Positions 49,936-60,001 of a stretch of 64,000 nucleotides of DNA are shown here, one piece after another; position 1 is the first letter of the stretch; every line of letters begins with the position of its first letter. The DNA comes from Multifurca ochricompacta (lineage: Eukaryota; Basidiomycota; Agaricomycetes; Russulales; Russulaceae): NCBI GenBank assembly GCA_022496185.1, contig WTXG01000009.1:1-64000 (forward strand). Direction: 5' to 3'. The notes beneath the pieces are model-generated. The model worked only from the letters and a program-made list of their open reading frames with translations, did no database searches and had not been told where the DNA came from. The position numbers and the translations under genes were made by a program.

Positions 49936-50285
49936 CTGTCACCACTTCTGGCTGGACCTGTTTGATCCACTCCTTCATCAAATCCTGATTTTTTGACATT
50001 AATTCGAACTTTAGTTTCGGACAGACTCTTGGTACAAGTGCGATTTGATGCATGGCACGAACGATTTACTTAGTATCTTTTAGCTCAGAATTCGGACTGT
50101 GCGCATTCCGGGCCGCTTTCCCGTTTATTTTTATATTTGCTTATTTGCTTATTTGCTTACTCGCGCGGCTTCACCATCTTTCTTCTTAATTATGCTTCAT
50201 AACCACATTCCCTTACTAGGTCTCTCTACAAGTATATAAAGGTACATACAATGCTTGTAGTAGGATCAGCCAGCAAAAGCAGAAT
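49936..50285 (+). repeat. LTR-like repeat, copy 2
   Basis: Direct, diverged copy of 48790-49125 about 1.15 kb away. The last ~70 bases (TCTCTACAAGTATATAAAG, then ACAATGCTTGTAGTAGGATC) are the best conserved. The ~800 bp between the copies encode nothing recognisable, so the pair could be a degenerate non-autonomous LTR element. Confidence 0.55.
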
Positions 50286-50368
50286 CCGCAACGAACTCAC
50301 ATGGTCTCAGATATAATTAATTAACCTTTTAAACCTAAAACCATAGCTTGTGGGCGGCGGCTCGTGAA

Positions 50369-50802
50369 TGTGGTGAGTTCTTGACACTCCTAATGTTGAG
50401 CCGGTAACGGATCAGAGTTGGCCGGACCGGATCAGAGGTGACCGGAGTTGCCGGTACAAGACGGAGTTAAGTGGACATTGTAATATACCTACTGACATTC
50501 CACTCGTTTGTTATGATTACTTATGATTAAGATACAATCCTTCATGACCATAGCACAGCACACTCTTTACAGTATTTAAGGACATTATTTCTGTGTTGTA
50601 CACTTCAGTTTTGACCATTCACAACTGAAGTGAGTATTTACTTAGATTATCTTTACCACGCGTATAGCTAACATTACTCGCGTAGTTATCTTGCTACCCG
50701 TTTAGGTAAAGACTAATTAATGTACAGTTTTGACCATTCACAACTGAATTATCTTGCTACCCGTTTAGGTAGCGCTTATCTAACCTCAGCTGCGTTTCCA
50801 CA
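50369..50802 (+). repeat. copia 5' LTR (left end approximate)
   Basis: It ends TTTCCACA directly before the PBS. Near its 3' part two sequences occur twice: CAGTTTTGACCATTCACAAC at 50606 and 50725, and TTATCTTGCTACCCGTTTAG at 50686 and 50749. The only copy in the window, so both ends could not be aligned. Confidence 0.6.
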
Positions 50803-50815
50803 GGTTATGGGCCCT
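50803..50815 (+). other. copia primer-binding site, initiator-Met half-tRNA type
   Basis: GGTTATGGGCCC follows the LTR end. It is complementary to the anticodon stem-loop of initiator Met tRNA (contains ATG opposite the CAU anticodon) rather than to a tRNA 3' end, the half-tRNA priming known from Drosophila copia. Confidence 0.65.
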
Positions 50816-51161
50816 GGCCGTAACTGAATAATCCAGAAGAAGATCGACATTTTATTACACAAGCTTCCTTTTCAGATCACGCGTTTTTTGATATCTCCCG
50901 AAAAGGCAAGCCTCTGTTCACTTGTAGAACCCCATTCCCCGGCTCCTGGAACCGGTGGATCGGTGTAGACTGGGCCCCTCACCCGGGCTTCGCGCGAGCC
51001 GTGCAAGGTAGCGTGGCGACACTGAAGCACGTGTGAGTAATCCCTAACAAGGGACTGGACTTCCGAGTTCAGAGCGTTACAGTTGGATACATCGGGGTTG
51101 GTCCGATCTTGATAATCTGGGTCTAACGCTCCACCCAGATTGAAAACCGTCGCTTAGCAGC

Positions 51162-54100
51162 ATGGCCCCTACATTTTCATTCCCACCTTCAGCCACGATC
51201 GAGATCCTCGATGGAGCAAACTGGCCTACTTGGTCGGCACGCATGATGGCAATCTTCCGGATGAATGGCGTCCGGAACCACTTAGTCGGTCCCCCGCCTC
51301 CTACTCTCCCAGCAGACTGGGACGAAAAGGAAGGCGTTCTCGTAGGCGTCCTTGAAGTTTACACTCAGAAGGACGTCTGGACGGCTGTAGCAGATGATAC
51401 TAAGTTTGCTACTTGTAAAGCTAAGTGGGACGAGCTGCACCGTGTCTACGGAGGAGTTGGATCTATGTCTACATTCAACACTTGGGCGTCCCTCACAGGC
51501 ACTGCCCTTGATGACTCCTCGCCAATGCTCCCGCAATTACAAAAGCTGAATGAAGCTCGCATCAGTCTCAAGAACAATGAGATGGAGATCTCCGATCTCC
51601 AATTTTCATTTATCCTCATCAAGGCTCTACCCGAGTCTTACTCAGCCGTCGCGTCAACGATACTCGCTTCCGGTGCACCGTCGGGCCTTCTACCTCAGGT
51701 CATACAAGATCGTATTCTCAATGAGGAAGGTCGGCGATCCGGAGCTTCCGCGTCACTCAACAAAGCCGCGCCCATCAAAAACAAAACAAATAAACCAAAT
51801 ATTAAATGCTATTATTGTCAGAAAAGCGGGCACAAGGCTACGGAGTGTCGGAAGAAGAAGAAGGATGCAGAGGACAAGAAGGCAACGGAGGCAGCGTCAG
51901 CCAATAAGGCGGTGAACGCTCACTTAGCTACCACTTCGGCATCAATTGTAGAGGTAGCCGACGACAATGACAAGCTCCGTGTTGCCCTGTACTCGGCTGA
52001 GAGATCCAGATGGATGATGGATTCTGGTGCGACTCATCACATTACCCCGCATCGATCAGACTTCACGACATACAAGCTCGCACATGGAATAGTGCGCTTA
52101 GGTGACAATTCTAATGTGAAGCAGATCGGGGTTGGGACCGTGGTATTCACTACCACTGTAGGGAACAAAGAGTCCGAAATCACGCTGAATAACGTTCTAC
52201 ACATTCCAGACGTGAAGACGCGCTTCATCTCAACGCGCGCTCTTGCCCAAAAGGGGGCTCGGATCTCGTTCCAAGATAATCATTTTCAGATCTCAGTCCA
52301 AGACCAGACAGTAGCACGAGGCTACTTGGAGGCGAACCTTTACTGGTTGGACACCTCCATGGCAGGCCTCAATGCGCACGCGCGCACTTCACTTCCTATC
52401 GACATCTGGCATCATTGCATGGGGCACATGTCATACGATGCCCTGAAGCGATACCATGAATCTGTAAAAGGTATAACTCTCGATGCTCCGATCAATCACA
52501 ATCAGTCGCCGTGTTCCGGGTGCGAACTCGGGAAACAGTTGCGACTTCCCTTCAAGTCTTCTCACAAGCGATCGGACTGGCTACTTCAAATCGTACACAG
52601 CGATCTGGCCGGGCCGATGCAAGTCCAATCCATTCAAGGCGCACTTTACATCGCAACATTTATCGATGACTACTCCAGGCATGGAGTGGTGTACTTCCTA
52701 AAGAGTAAGGATCAGTGTGCAGCCGCTTTCAAGAAATTCCTGGCCTGGGCTGAAACCCAGACTGCGGAGAAACTGCGCGCGCTACACTCTGACCGGGGAG
52801 GGGAGTATTTGTCAGGCGCTCTTCGATCAGTATTGGACGAGAAGGGAATTGAGCACAAGTTAACGATGCCGGGTTCACCACAACAAAACGGGATAGCCGA
52901 GAGATGGAACAGGACGATCCTCGACAAGGCGCGCTCGATGTTACACGGCGCCGGATTGTCACTCGGCTTCTGGGAGTTGGCAGTGGATACTGCTGTGCAT
53001 ACTTACAACAGGACTCCCACCCGCACGATAGGTTGGCGCACACCGCATGAGCTCTGGAGTGCTGGTCACACTCCAGACGTTTCATACTTCCGGGTCTTTG
53101 GATGCAAGGCATATGTACACGTGCCTGAGGACAAACGCAGGAAGCTCGATCCGAGATCGATCGAGGCTACGTTTGTCGGGTATGAACCGGGTTCAAAGGG
53201 TTACCGGTTATGGAATAAGAGTACCCGAGCGGTCATCATGTCTCGCGACGTGATCTTTGATGAGCGTTCCTTTCCATTTCAGGATAGTGGTGAGCCGTCC
53301 ACTAGTTCTGAGAACCCCACGGCCCTTGAGGGGCCCCTGGCAGTTTCATTTCCTATGACAGTCTCTACACAGGGACTAGGGGAGGTCCGTCCGCCAAGGA
53401 CACCTTCCCCTGATGCTACACAATGCGCACAAGTTTCCATTCCTGTCACTCCGCCTTCTCACGCCGCACTGCAAGAACCTCCACCCCGCGCACCACGAAA
53501 CCGGACTTTCCGGGTTCAGCGGACCGGTGACCCTGCTTCACAGGTCGTGCCCCCTCGGAGACTGCGAGAGAACCCTCGCAGAAATCCACATACTTCGGCG
53601 AAGACAATGCCAAGTTGGATGATCAAGGGCGCCTGGGTGAACAGGCTTTGCTAGCAGCAGCCGCTTATCGCGACCCACTAACGTATCGGGAAGCGATGAA
53701 ATCGGAGTTTGCAGGTGACTGGCAAGAAGCGTGCCAATATGAGATGGACGCACTAGCCAAGAATGGGACGTGGACCCTAGTGGACTTACCGGCAGACCGT
53801 AAGGCCGTCAAGTCTAAGTGGGTATTCAAGCGCAAAGCCGATGGTCGCTTTCGCGCGCGCTTGGTAGCGAAGGGTTTCACTCAGATTCAGGGAATTGATT
53901 ACGATGAGACATTCTCTCCAGTAGCTCGGTTCGAGTCCTTGCGACTCTTGCTAGCGTTGGCCGCGCTAGAGGATTGGGAGATCCATCAGATGGATGTCAA
54001 GTCGGCATTCCTCAATGGGCTACTGGATGAGGTAATTACATGGAGCAACCACTGGGTTTCGTCGAATCAGGTCAGGAGAACAAGGTATGCCTGCTCAAAA

Positions 54101-54786
54101 AGGCAATTTACGGTCTCAAACAAGCCTCGCGTGCATGGAACTTGCAATTCCATGGAGTCCTTTTGGAGCTCGGCTTCATGCGCACGCATTCCGATGCAGG
54201 AGTTTACGTGTGTCGTCGCCAAGAAGGGGAGGGACTAATCATTATTATCCTCTATGTCGACGACATCACCATCTTAGGCGACTCTCTCGATGAAGTTAAC
54301 CGGATCAAAGGTATCTTATCTCGGCACTATGAAATGACTGATCTAGGCGAGATCGACTCTTATCTCGGAGTTCGGATCACCCGTGACAGATCGGCCAAGC
54401 GTTTGGAGATCGACCAATCCCGGTACATCTCAGAGATTGTAGGACGCTTTGGCATGGCGGACGCTAACCCACCCGCACGCCTCTTCCTGCTGGGGCTGAG
54501 GTCCATTTGGTAAAGTACACCAGTCAGGCACTCAAGCAGAAATAACACACTTTCAACAAATTATTGGGAGCCTACTGTATGTGCAAATTGGGACCCACCC
54601 AGACATTTCTTCGCTGTAGCGCGCCTTGCGCAGTACGCAGCAAACCCTTCCCTGCAACATCTACGACTTGCCAAGTACGTACTGGCTTATCTAAACAGTA
54701 CAGCTGACCTACGGCTATGCTACGATGGAGCGCGTGGGACCGGTCTCGTCGGTTACTCGGACTCCAGCCTTGGAGACGATGCCGAT
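51162..54786 (+). CDS. copia gag-pol polyprotein (several 1-base breaks, 3' end lost)
   Basis: The first frame (51162-53654, 830 residues) holds gag, a CCHC knuckle (CYYCQKSGHKATEC), protease (WMMDSGATHH), the GAG-pre-integrase zinc region (WHHCMGHMSYDALKRY) and the integrase core (VHSDLAGPM, FIDDYSR, LHSDRGGEYLSG, SPQQNGIAERWNRTI). The RT follows in the next frame from ~53575 (LVAKGFTQIQGIDYDETFSP, QMDVKSAFLNG) and in a third from ~54035 (KKAIYGLKQASRAW, YVDDITI), then RNase H (LRLAKYVLAYLNSTADLRL, VGYSDSS). Breaks at ~53573, ~54032, ~54470, ~54530 and ~54611 all require one added base, several in C or T runs. The frame stops at 54786 where gypsy-1 is inserted. Confidence 0.92.
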
Positions 54787-55230
54787 TGTTACGAACCCCA
54801 TCGCTGCCCATGTTCTTTTTCCTACCTAATGATAACCCTGCTCTTCCACCCACACTCCACTACCAGATCACGTCTCCATCGTGGGATCCATCACATGCTC
54901 TTCGCCCATCCCCGTGACTCATTTGTTTATGTATCTTTGGCTGTCCTTATCTTTGCTTATCGCTTATCTTCTTATCGTACGACCGGACACTTACTTAATT
55001 CCCTATCAGTAGAAGCCAGGCTTTACGCCTTCCGCTTCTGGCTATTTGGGCCCACTTGACTCCGTGACCCTTATCGATAGACGCTCACCCCTTTACGTAT
55101 ATAAGTCAGCTATAGTTACACTGTAGAGCTCAGACTCGACTTATTGAATACATCGGTGTTTGTCTTCTGGACTTCCCCTTGAAACCTCTGACTCGATCGT
55201 CTCAGTGCTTTGGGCACTTTCCGCTTAACA
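54787..55230 (+). repeat. gypsy-1 5' LTR
   Basis: TGTTACG at the left and CGCTTAACA at the right form a near-inverted pair; length about 444 bp. A promoter TATATAA lies near 55098. Only one LTR is in the window, so the ends are inferred from TG..CA. Confidence 0.65.
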
Positions 55231-55784
55231 TTGTCACTCGGGAACAGCCCCGTTGACTTTGACTCATTCCATTACACTCCAAGAGGCCCTATTGGTCTCT
55301 TATCTGAACATACGAACGAAGCTGTCGCACAAGTCGTGCAGAGCGTCTCACACCGGACGTAACATCAAGTCGAGTCTCTCACAGTGGCTTCCAGCCGCAG
55401 TCAGACCCTCTTTCGGGAAGAACTCATCGAACGCAGAGACGAGAATAATCTTTCACAGCAAGTACTTGGCTCTGCCGCCTGGAAAGATTTGAGTCCGAGT
55501 TTGGATACTACGTCTATCACGACGGAAGATACCAACCGGTAGAATACGACGAAGAGAAAAGAGTTTGGTATTGTATCCGATACTCGGACAGTCGAAACTC
55601 TTGGGTTACAACCAGACCTGCCCCACCTGAATTTGGACTAGGCCCGTGGAGAGAAAATCCTCCGGCCATTGTCACGGACTCCGAGCCAGAGGAGTACGTA
55701 GAAGAACATAGCGAAGAAGCACTGGTATTAGCGTCGCCTACAGCCCCAGTTGCACCCGAAGTTGTCACGTTCAGAGCCCCTGCT

Positions 55785-56888
55785 TTGACAACTCCCCAGA
55801 TCTCTATACAATCCACCGACACCGTCACCCCGTTTTACCAGAACATGTCCACCATTGCCGCCCAGCTTCCAGACCCCGCCCCACCAGCCCCAGTGGCGGC
55901 ACCACCAAATATTCCCCCACCATCAGGACGTCTGTCAGGTGTACTGCCACAGACATTTACAGGGGATCGATCACAAAGCAAAAAGTTCATGTTGGAGTTT
56001 ACCACTTTCAAAAACTTCAACCATGACGTTCCCCAAATTATCAATCCTTTCCAACGTGCCAACCTCTTCCTCTCGCTGATCCGGGGGGAGGCCGTAGACG
56101 ATTGGACCATGGAGCAGCTGGAGTGGCTAAACGAACAAATTGAGAGTGGGCGTCGCACCACTAGTGAGGGGCTTTGGGAAACCATTGCCCAGCGGTTCAA
56201 AGATGCATACACGGATGGGCAGGCCAAGCAGAAGGCGGCCCGAGAATTAAAAGCCCTGAAGATGGAAAAAGGGGAACTAGACGCCTATGTGGCGAAGTTC
56301 AGAAGTTTGGCCAACAGGGCCGGTTATGACACAGACGAAGAGGCGACGCTGGACCTCTTCTCCCAAGGGTTGCCTAACCCTCTGGTGAAGAACATTATCC
56401 AGTTCCACCATCCCAATGACTGGGATACGTGGGTCGACGCTGCCCGACGACAGCAGCAGGATTACCTTGACTTCCAGACGCGTTTTGGGGTCGACACAAA
56501 AAAGGGAAAGACCCGCGACCAGTGGAAGGCCGCCTTCGGAGTCAAACCCGTGCATACTAGTCAGAGGGATCCGAATGCCATGGATACCTCTGCCGACAGA
56601 ACCAGGGCACGGGTCGCCCTTACAGAAGACGAGAGACAGACGTTGATGAAGGAAGGACGGTGCTTTCGCTGCAAAGCACAAGGGCATATGTCAAAAGAAT
56701 GCCCGAAGAAGGGGGTACGCGCAGCAGAGGCAACTGTTACACCTGTCCGCAACAACCCACCAACTGTCGATAAAAAGACGCCGACGAAGGAGGAAAAAGC
56801 ACAGGAAATATGGGCCAACATGATGAAGGAGAGTGAAGAAGTGCGAGCTATCCTAGTGGAAAAGGCATTCGCAAAAAAGGATTTTTAA
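55785..56888 (+). CDS. gypsy-1 Gag
   Basis: 367 residues. A Pro-rich N-terminus is followed by the retrotransposon gag domain (QTFTGDRSQSKKFMLEFTTF, GEAVDDWTMEQLEWLNEQ, LKALKMEKGELDAYVAKFR, GLPNPLVKNI) and a CCHC knuckle CFRCKAQGHMSKEC. It forms the particle that packages the element's RNA. The frame is intact. Its 5' start may lie further upstream, because the frame is open there without a better ATG. Confidence 0.93.
   Translation: MTTPQISIQSTDTVTPFYQNMSTIAAQLPDPAPPAPVAAPPNIPPPSGRLSGVLPQTFTGDRSQSKKFMLEFTTFKNFNHDVPQIINPFQRANLFLSLIRGEAVDDWTMEQLEWLNEQIESGRRTTSEGLWETIAQRFKDAYTDGQAKQKAARELKALKMEKGELDAYVAKFRSLANRAGYDTDEEATLDLFSQGLPNPLVKNIIQFHHPNDWDTWVDAARRQQQDYLDFQTRFGVDTKKGKTRDQWKAAFGVKPVHTSQRDPNAMDTSADRTRARVALTEDERQTLMKEGRCFRCKAQGHMSKECPKKGVRAAEATVTPVRNNPPTVDKKTPTKEEKAQEIWANMMKESEEVRAILVEKAFAKKDF
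56873..56879 (+). promoter_or_regulatory. possible -1 frameshift slippery heptamer, gag/pol of gypsy-1
   Basis: A AAA AAG is in the correct register (GCA AAA AAG in the gag frame), four codons before the gag stop, and pol is in the -1 frame and open across this point. The same geometry would also result from one A lost from a run of seven. Confidence 0.5.
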
Positions 56889-58109
56889 CTGGCTCTAACC
56901 CATTGGCCTGGGCACGAGCACTACATGTAACCTCTGTGTATACTAGTCGCTTCAAATCTTTGAAAATACCAGTGCATTTCGAAACTACACAGAGGACGGC
57001 CGACCGTGACATCCTGATCGACTCAGGAGCCACCGACAATTTTATTAGCCTACGAATGGCGAGGACCATGGGATTAGGGATGCTGGCACTCCCTCAGGAA
57101 AAGAATATCTGGAATATTGATGGAACTGCCAATCGAGCAGGAAAAATCACACATTACACGGACCTTAATGTCCAAGTAGGGGAGAAGACGAAAGTCCTAC
57201 GCTTCCTAGTCACCAATCTAGGAGGAGAAGATTTAGTTCTAGGATATCCCTGGCTCGCTGCATTCGAGCCCAAGATCAACTGGGGCGATGCCACCATGGA
57301 TAAAGATTCCTACCCTGTTCTTATCACGTCAATGGGGTACGACTATGCGGCTCGACACTCGGCAGTGCGGAGGGTAGAAGAAGAAGAGGAAGATCCAGGC
57401 TGCTGCTTCGCTACCAAAGCATCAGAGCTTGCGCAGAAAGCGGTGGAAGGACATACAGAAAGGACCTTTGAAGAGGTAGTGCCCAGAGAGTACCACCGGC
57501 ACTGGAAGGTGTTCTCAGAGGAGGAATCGCAACGCTTTCCCCCTGTGAGACCGTGGGACCACGCCATCGATTTCACGCCCGATACCCCAGCAGCAATCGA
57601 CTGTAAAATCTACCCACTGTCCCAGGCAGAACAAGCTGCACTCACAACCTTCCTCGAAGAACACCTTGCCAAGGGGTATATTCGTCCGTCAAAGTCACCA
57701 TATGCGTCGCCATTCTTCTTCATCAAGAAGAAAGATGGCAAACTCCAACCTGTACAAGACTACCGACGGATAAATGCCCATACTGTGAAGAATGCCTATC
57801 CACTGCCACTCATATCAGAGCTCATCGATACTATGCGAGACAAGTCCTTATTCTCCAAAATGGACGTCCGTTGGGGTTACAATAACATTCGGATCAAAGA
57901 GGGAGACCAGTGCAAAGCAGCGTTTAAAACCAACCAAGGGCTCTTTGAGCCGAATGTCATGTTCTTCGGCCTCACCAACTCGCCTGCCACCTTCCAGTCT
58001 ATGATGAATCACATATTCCGTGACCTCATTCTTACTGGCGAAGTGGTAGTATACATGGATGACATACTAGTGGCTACTACAGACGACCTGTCACAGCTAG
58101 GTGCAGCGC
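56882..58109 (+). CDS. gypsy-1 Pol, truncated (protease and reverse transcriptase)
   Basis: Aspartic protease DILIDSGATDNFI and ILGYPW-like LVLGYPWLAAFEP, then RT: YPLSQAEQAALTTFLEEHL, KGYIRPSKSPYASPFFFIKK, LQPVQDYRRINAHTVKN, FSKMDVRWGYNNIRI, LTNSPATFQSMMN and the active-site YMDDIL. Normal coding ends about 12 codons later at the gypsy-2 LTR; the ORF then runs into LTR sequence to a stop at 58264. RNase H and integrase are cut off. Confidence 0.92.
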
Positions 58110-58693
58110 TGTGTCGGGTTTCTGGGTTTCAAGGTCGGTCTAACAAGTCTTCAAGTTTGTCTAAGTCAAGTTCAAGTTTAAGTCAAGGTATGCCGGGTCG
58201 AGGGCACGCGCGCGAGACGAAGTCGAGCAGAGACGCTAAGTCCTGCCACAAGTTTCTGGGATAGAAGTCCTTCTAAGGCGCAAGCTTAGAAGGTTCAAGT
58301 CGAGTGTCTTTCGGTTCAGTGAAGTGAGTTCCAAACACCTGTATTGAATACAGAAGAACAGACTTAACGTCCTGTCCTTTCTGCTAAGTCTTTATATACA
58401 TGTATGCTAGATAAGGAGACTATTCTGGTAGTTACTAGAGCTTGCACTAGACAGTCTAATGGTTGTACAGTAGAATGTCCCAGAATGATATAGATGGTGG
58501 AGGGGTTACGCCCTCTACTACTGATCAATAAGCAGATGAGTAAGATCCTCAGTAAGCAATCAGTCAGCAGTATAAATGATAAGTCATAGTCCTTTATCAG
58601 CACATCATGTGGTAAGAGTCGTAAAAAAGAAAAAGAAAAAGAAAAGCGAGTCACATGTCTTCAACCCTTGTACCAGCCCAGGGAACCGTCACA
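58110..58693 (-). repeat. gypsy-2 3' LTR
   Basis: 584 bp with imperfect inverted ends: plus-strand TGTGTCGG at 58110 and CCGTCACA ending at 58693. On the minus strand a TATATAAAGACT promoter box lies near 58388-58400. Confidence 0.8.
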
Positions 58694-58706
58694 TTACCCC
58701 CTTTGT
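58694..58706 (-). other. gypsy-2 polypurine tract
   Basis: Minus-strand ACAAAGGGGGTAA stands directly before the LTR start TGTGACGG, the expected plus-strand primer site and typical of fungal and plant chromoviruses. Confidence 0.75.
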
Positions 58707-58734
58707 AGGTCCCTGTCTGACCCCAGACAGTTGG

Positions 58735-59925
58735 TCAGTCGTCCCGAGGTTGATCAGCATCGAGTGGTGGTAGACGGCGTGTGCGGCGACGATGAGGGAG
58801 ATGTCGACTTCCTGGTCCACCTGCCTGCAGGACTGCACGCAGCTCAGGGTGTGGCGCAAAGCGGGCAGCTTGAGTGGGGGGAATGGCGCGTGAAGGGGCG
58901 AAGGCATATGTGAGGTGGGGGAAGAGTCGGTAGTACAGGTCATTTCTTGACATGGCATGCCTGGCAGAGTGGATGGCCTGTTGGGCTTGGTCTGCACGTC
59001 GTCGCCAGTGGGCAAGGTTACGTCGAGCCTCATCCAGATGGTAGGTTGCATAGCGGAAGCGAGTGACCTCAGCCCAGGCTCCAGGGTCATGCAGGTTGTC
59101 CAGCGCCACATTAACTAGTGGGGTATAGGTCTGGTTGTCGTCAAAGAGTCGTTGCTGATGGAGGGATAGGAGGGGGTTGGGTCCATGTGCGAAGCGGTAG
59201 TAGGTGGTGGCATAAAGTGGGGCATCGGTTATGGGATGACGCACTCCCATAGTGAAGTAGATGCGGGGGTCAGCACAGTGGTAATCGAAGGCAACCCACC
59301 TAGCAACATCAAGGCGGCCTGTGTTGTCTGCTATTCGGTGTGGGATGAAAGAGGGGGAATGTATGTGGTTGCGGTGGAAAGGGGGGCCTGGTGAATCAAA
59401 GTCAGAGCTTGGGCCATGGACCTCTCGTTGTGTCTGCATGACGAGCTCCTCATGGGGTAGTTGGGAGAAGTCCGGGGTTGTAGGGCGGTAGACAAGAGTA
59501 GGGTCGTCAGCTGGGGGTTCAGGGGTTTGTAGCCTAGCACGAGCTTCCTCCAGTAGAAGTAGTACTCTGTTGCGTATGTCCTCCTCCAGTGACAGGTTTG
59601 TAGCTGTGAGGGTTATGGCTTGAGTGAGGTTGGTGGTGGGATTGTCGGTCATCGTAAATGGGGTTTGGGGACATGGTGGAGAGGGAATGGGTGATGTGGT
59701 TGGCGTTGGTGGAAGAGTGGGGGCATCCTGTGGTCGTCTTAGTGCTGCTTTGGTGGCAGCATCCAGGGCAGCAGAGCGGGTAGCCTCAAAGACTGTAGGA
59801 TCGTCAATAGGGGATGGGGCTCGTCCAGTGAGGGGGTGGCGAAAGCGAGAAGTGGACATCCTTGGGGTGATTCTGTAGAACTTTCGTTCTTGTGTGAGGC
59901 GAGCTGGGCGTTTTATACGAGCCAT
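58735..59925 (-). CDS. gypsy-2 extra ORF (396 residues), unknown function
   Basis: An intact ORF in the same orientation as pol, starting 76 bp after the pol stop and ending about 40 bp before the LTR. N-terminus basic (MARIKRPARLTQERKFYRI), then a Pro/Thr/Ser-rich segment (~60-190), then a more ordered part (VARWVAFDYHCADPRIYFTM, TRFRYATYHLDEARRNLAHW) with a helical RRADQAQQAIHSARHA stretch and a basic C-terminus. No signal peptide or membrane span, so it is not env-like; no zinc knuckle. I recognise no domain. It may be an accessory protein or a captured host sequence. Confidence 0.75.
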   Translation of the reverse strand: MARIKRPARLTQERKFYRITPRMSTSRFRHPLTGRAPSPIDDPTVFEATRSAALDAATKAALRRPQDAPTLPPTPTTSPIPSPPCPQTPFTMTDNPTTNLTQAITLTATNLSLEEDIRNRVLLLLEEARARLQTPEPPADDPTLVYRPTTPDFSQLPHEELVMQTQREVHGPSSDFDSPGPPFHRNHIHSPSFIPHRIADNTGRLDVARWVAFDYHCADPRIYFTMGVRHPITDAPLYATTYYRFAHGPNPLLSLHQQRLFDDNQTYTPLVNVALDNLHDPGAWAEVTRFRYATYHLDEARRNLAHWRRRADQAQQAIHSARHAMSRNDLYYRLFPHLTYAFAPSRAIPPTQAARFAPHPELRAVLQAGGPGSRHLPHRRRTRRLPPLDADQPRDD

Positions 59926-60001
59926 TTGTCAACAGAGAGTGAGAAGAAAGGAAAAAAGGATGGGGATGAAAGAAAAGGTTGGGGATGGGATTACCCTCCC
60001 T

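Larger units (their letters stand above)
50369..54786 (+). mobile_element. Ty1/copia LTR retrotransposon, interrupted in RNase H
   Basis: The 5' LTR ends at 50802, followed at once by a primer-binding site and a gag-pol reading frame in copia order (gag, protease, integrase, RT, RNase H). The frame is cut in RNase H at 54786, where the gypsy-1 LTR begins (TGTTACG). The remainder and the 3' LTR must lie beyond this window. The LTR start is uncertain: TGTGG at 50369 mirrors CCACA at its end, but TGTTGAG at ~50394 is an alternative. Confidence 0.88.
54787..58109 (+). mobile_element. Ty3/gypsy element gypsy-1, inserted in copia and cut by gypsy-2
   Basis: It starts with its 5' LTR in the RNase H of the copia element and carries gag and pol up to just after the RT YMDD box, where the gypsy-2 LTR begins (58110). 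The rest of pol (RNase H, integrase) and the 3' LTR are not in the window. Confidence 0.88.

Noticed and set aside
58735..59925. Extra gypsy-2 ORF as an envelope gene
   Set aside because: No signal peptide, membrane span or Cys-rich ectodomain.
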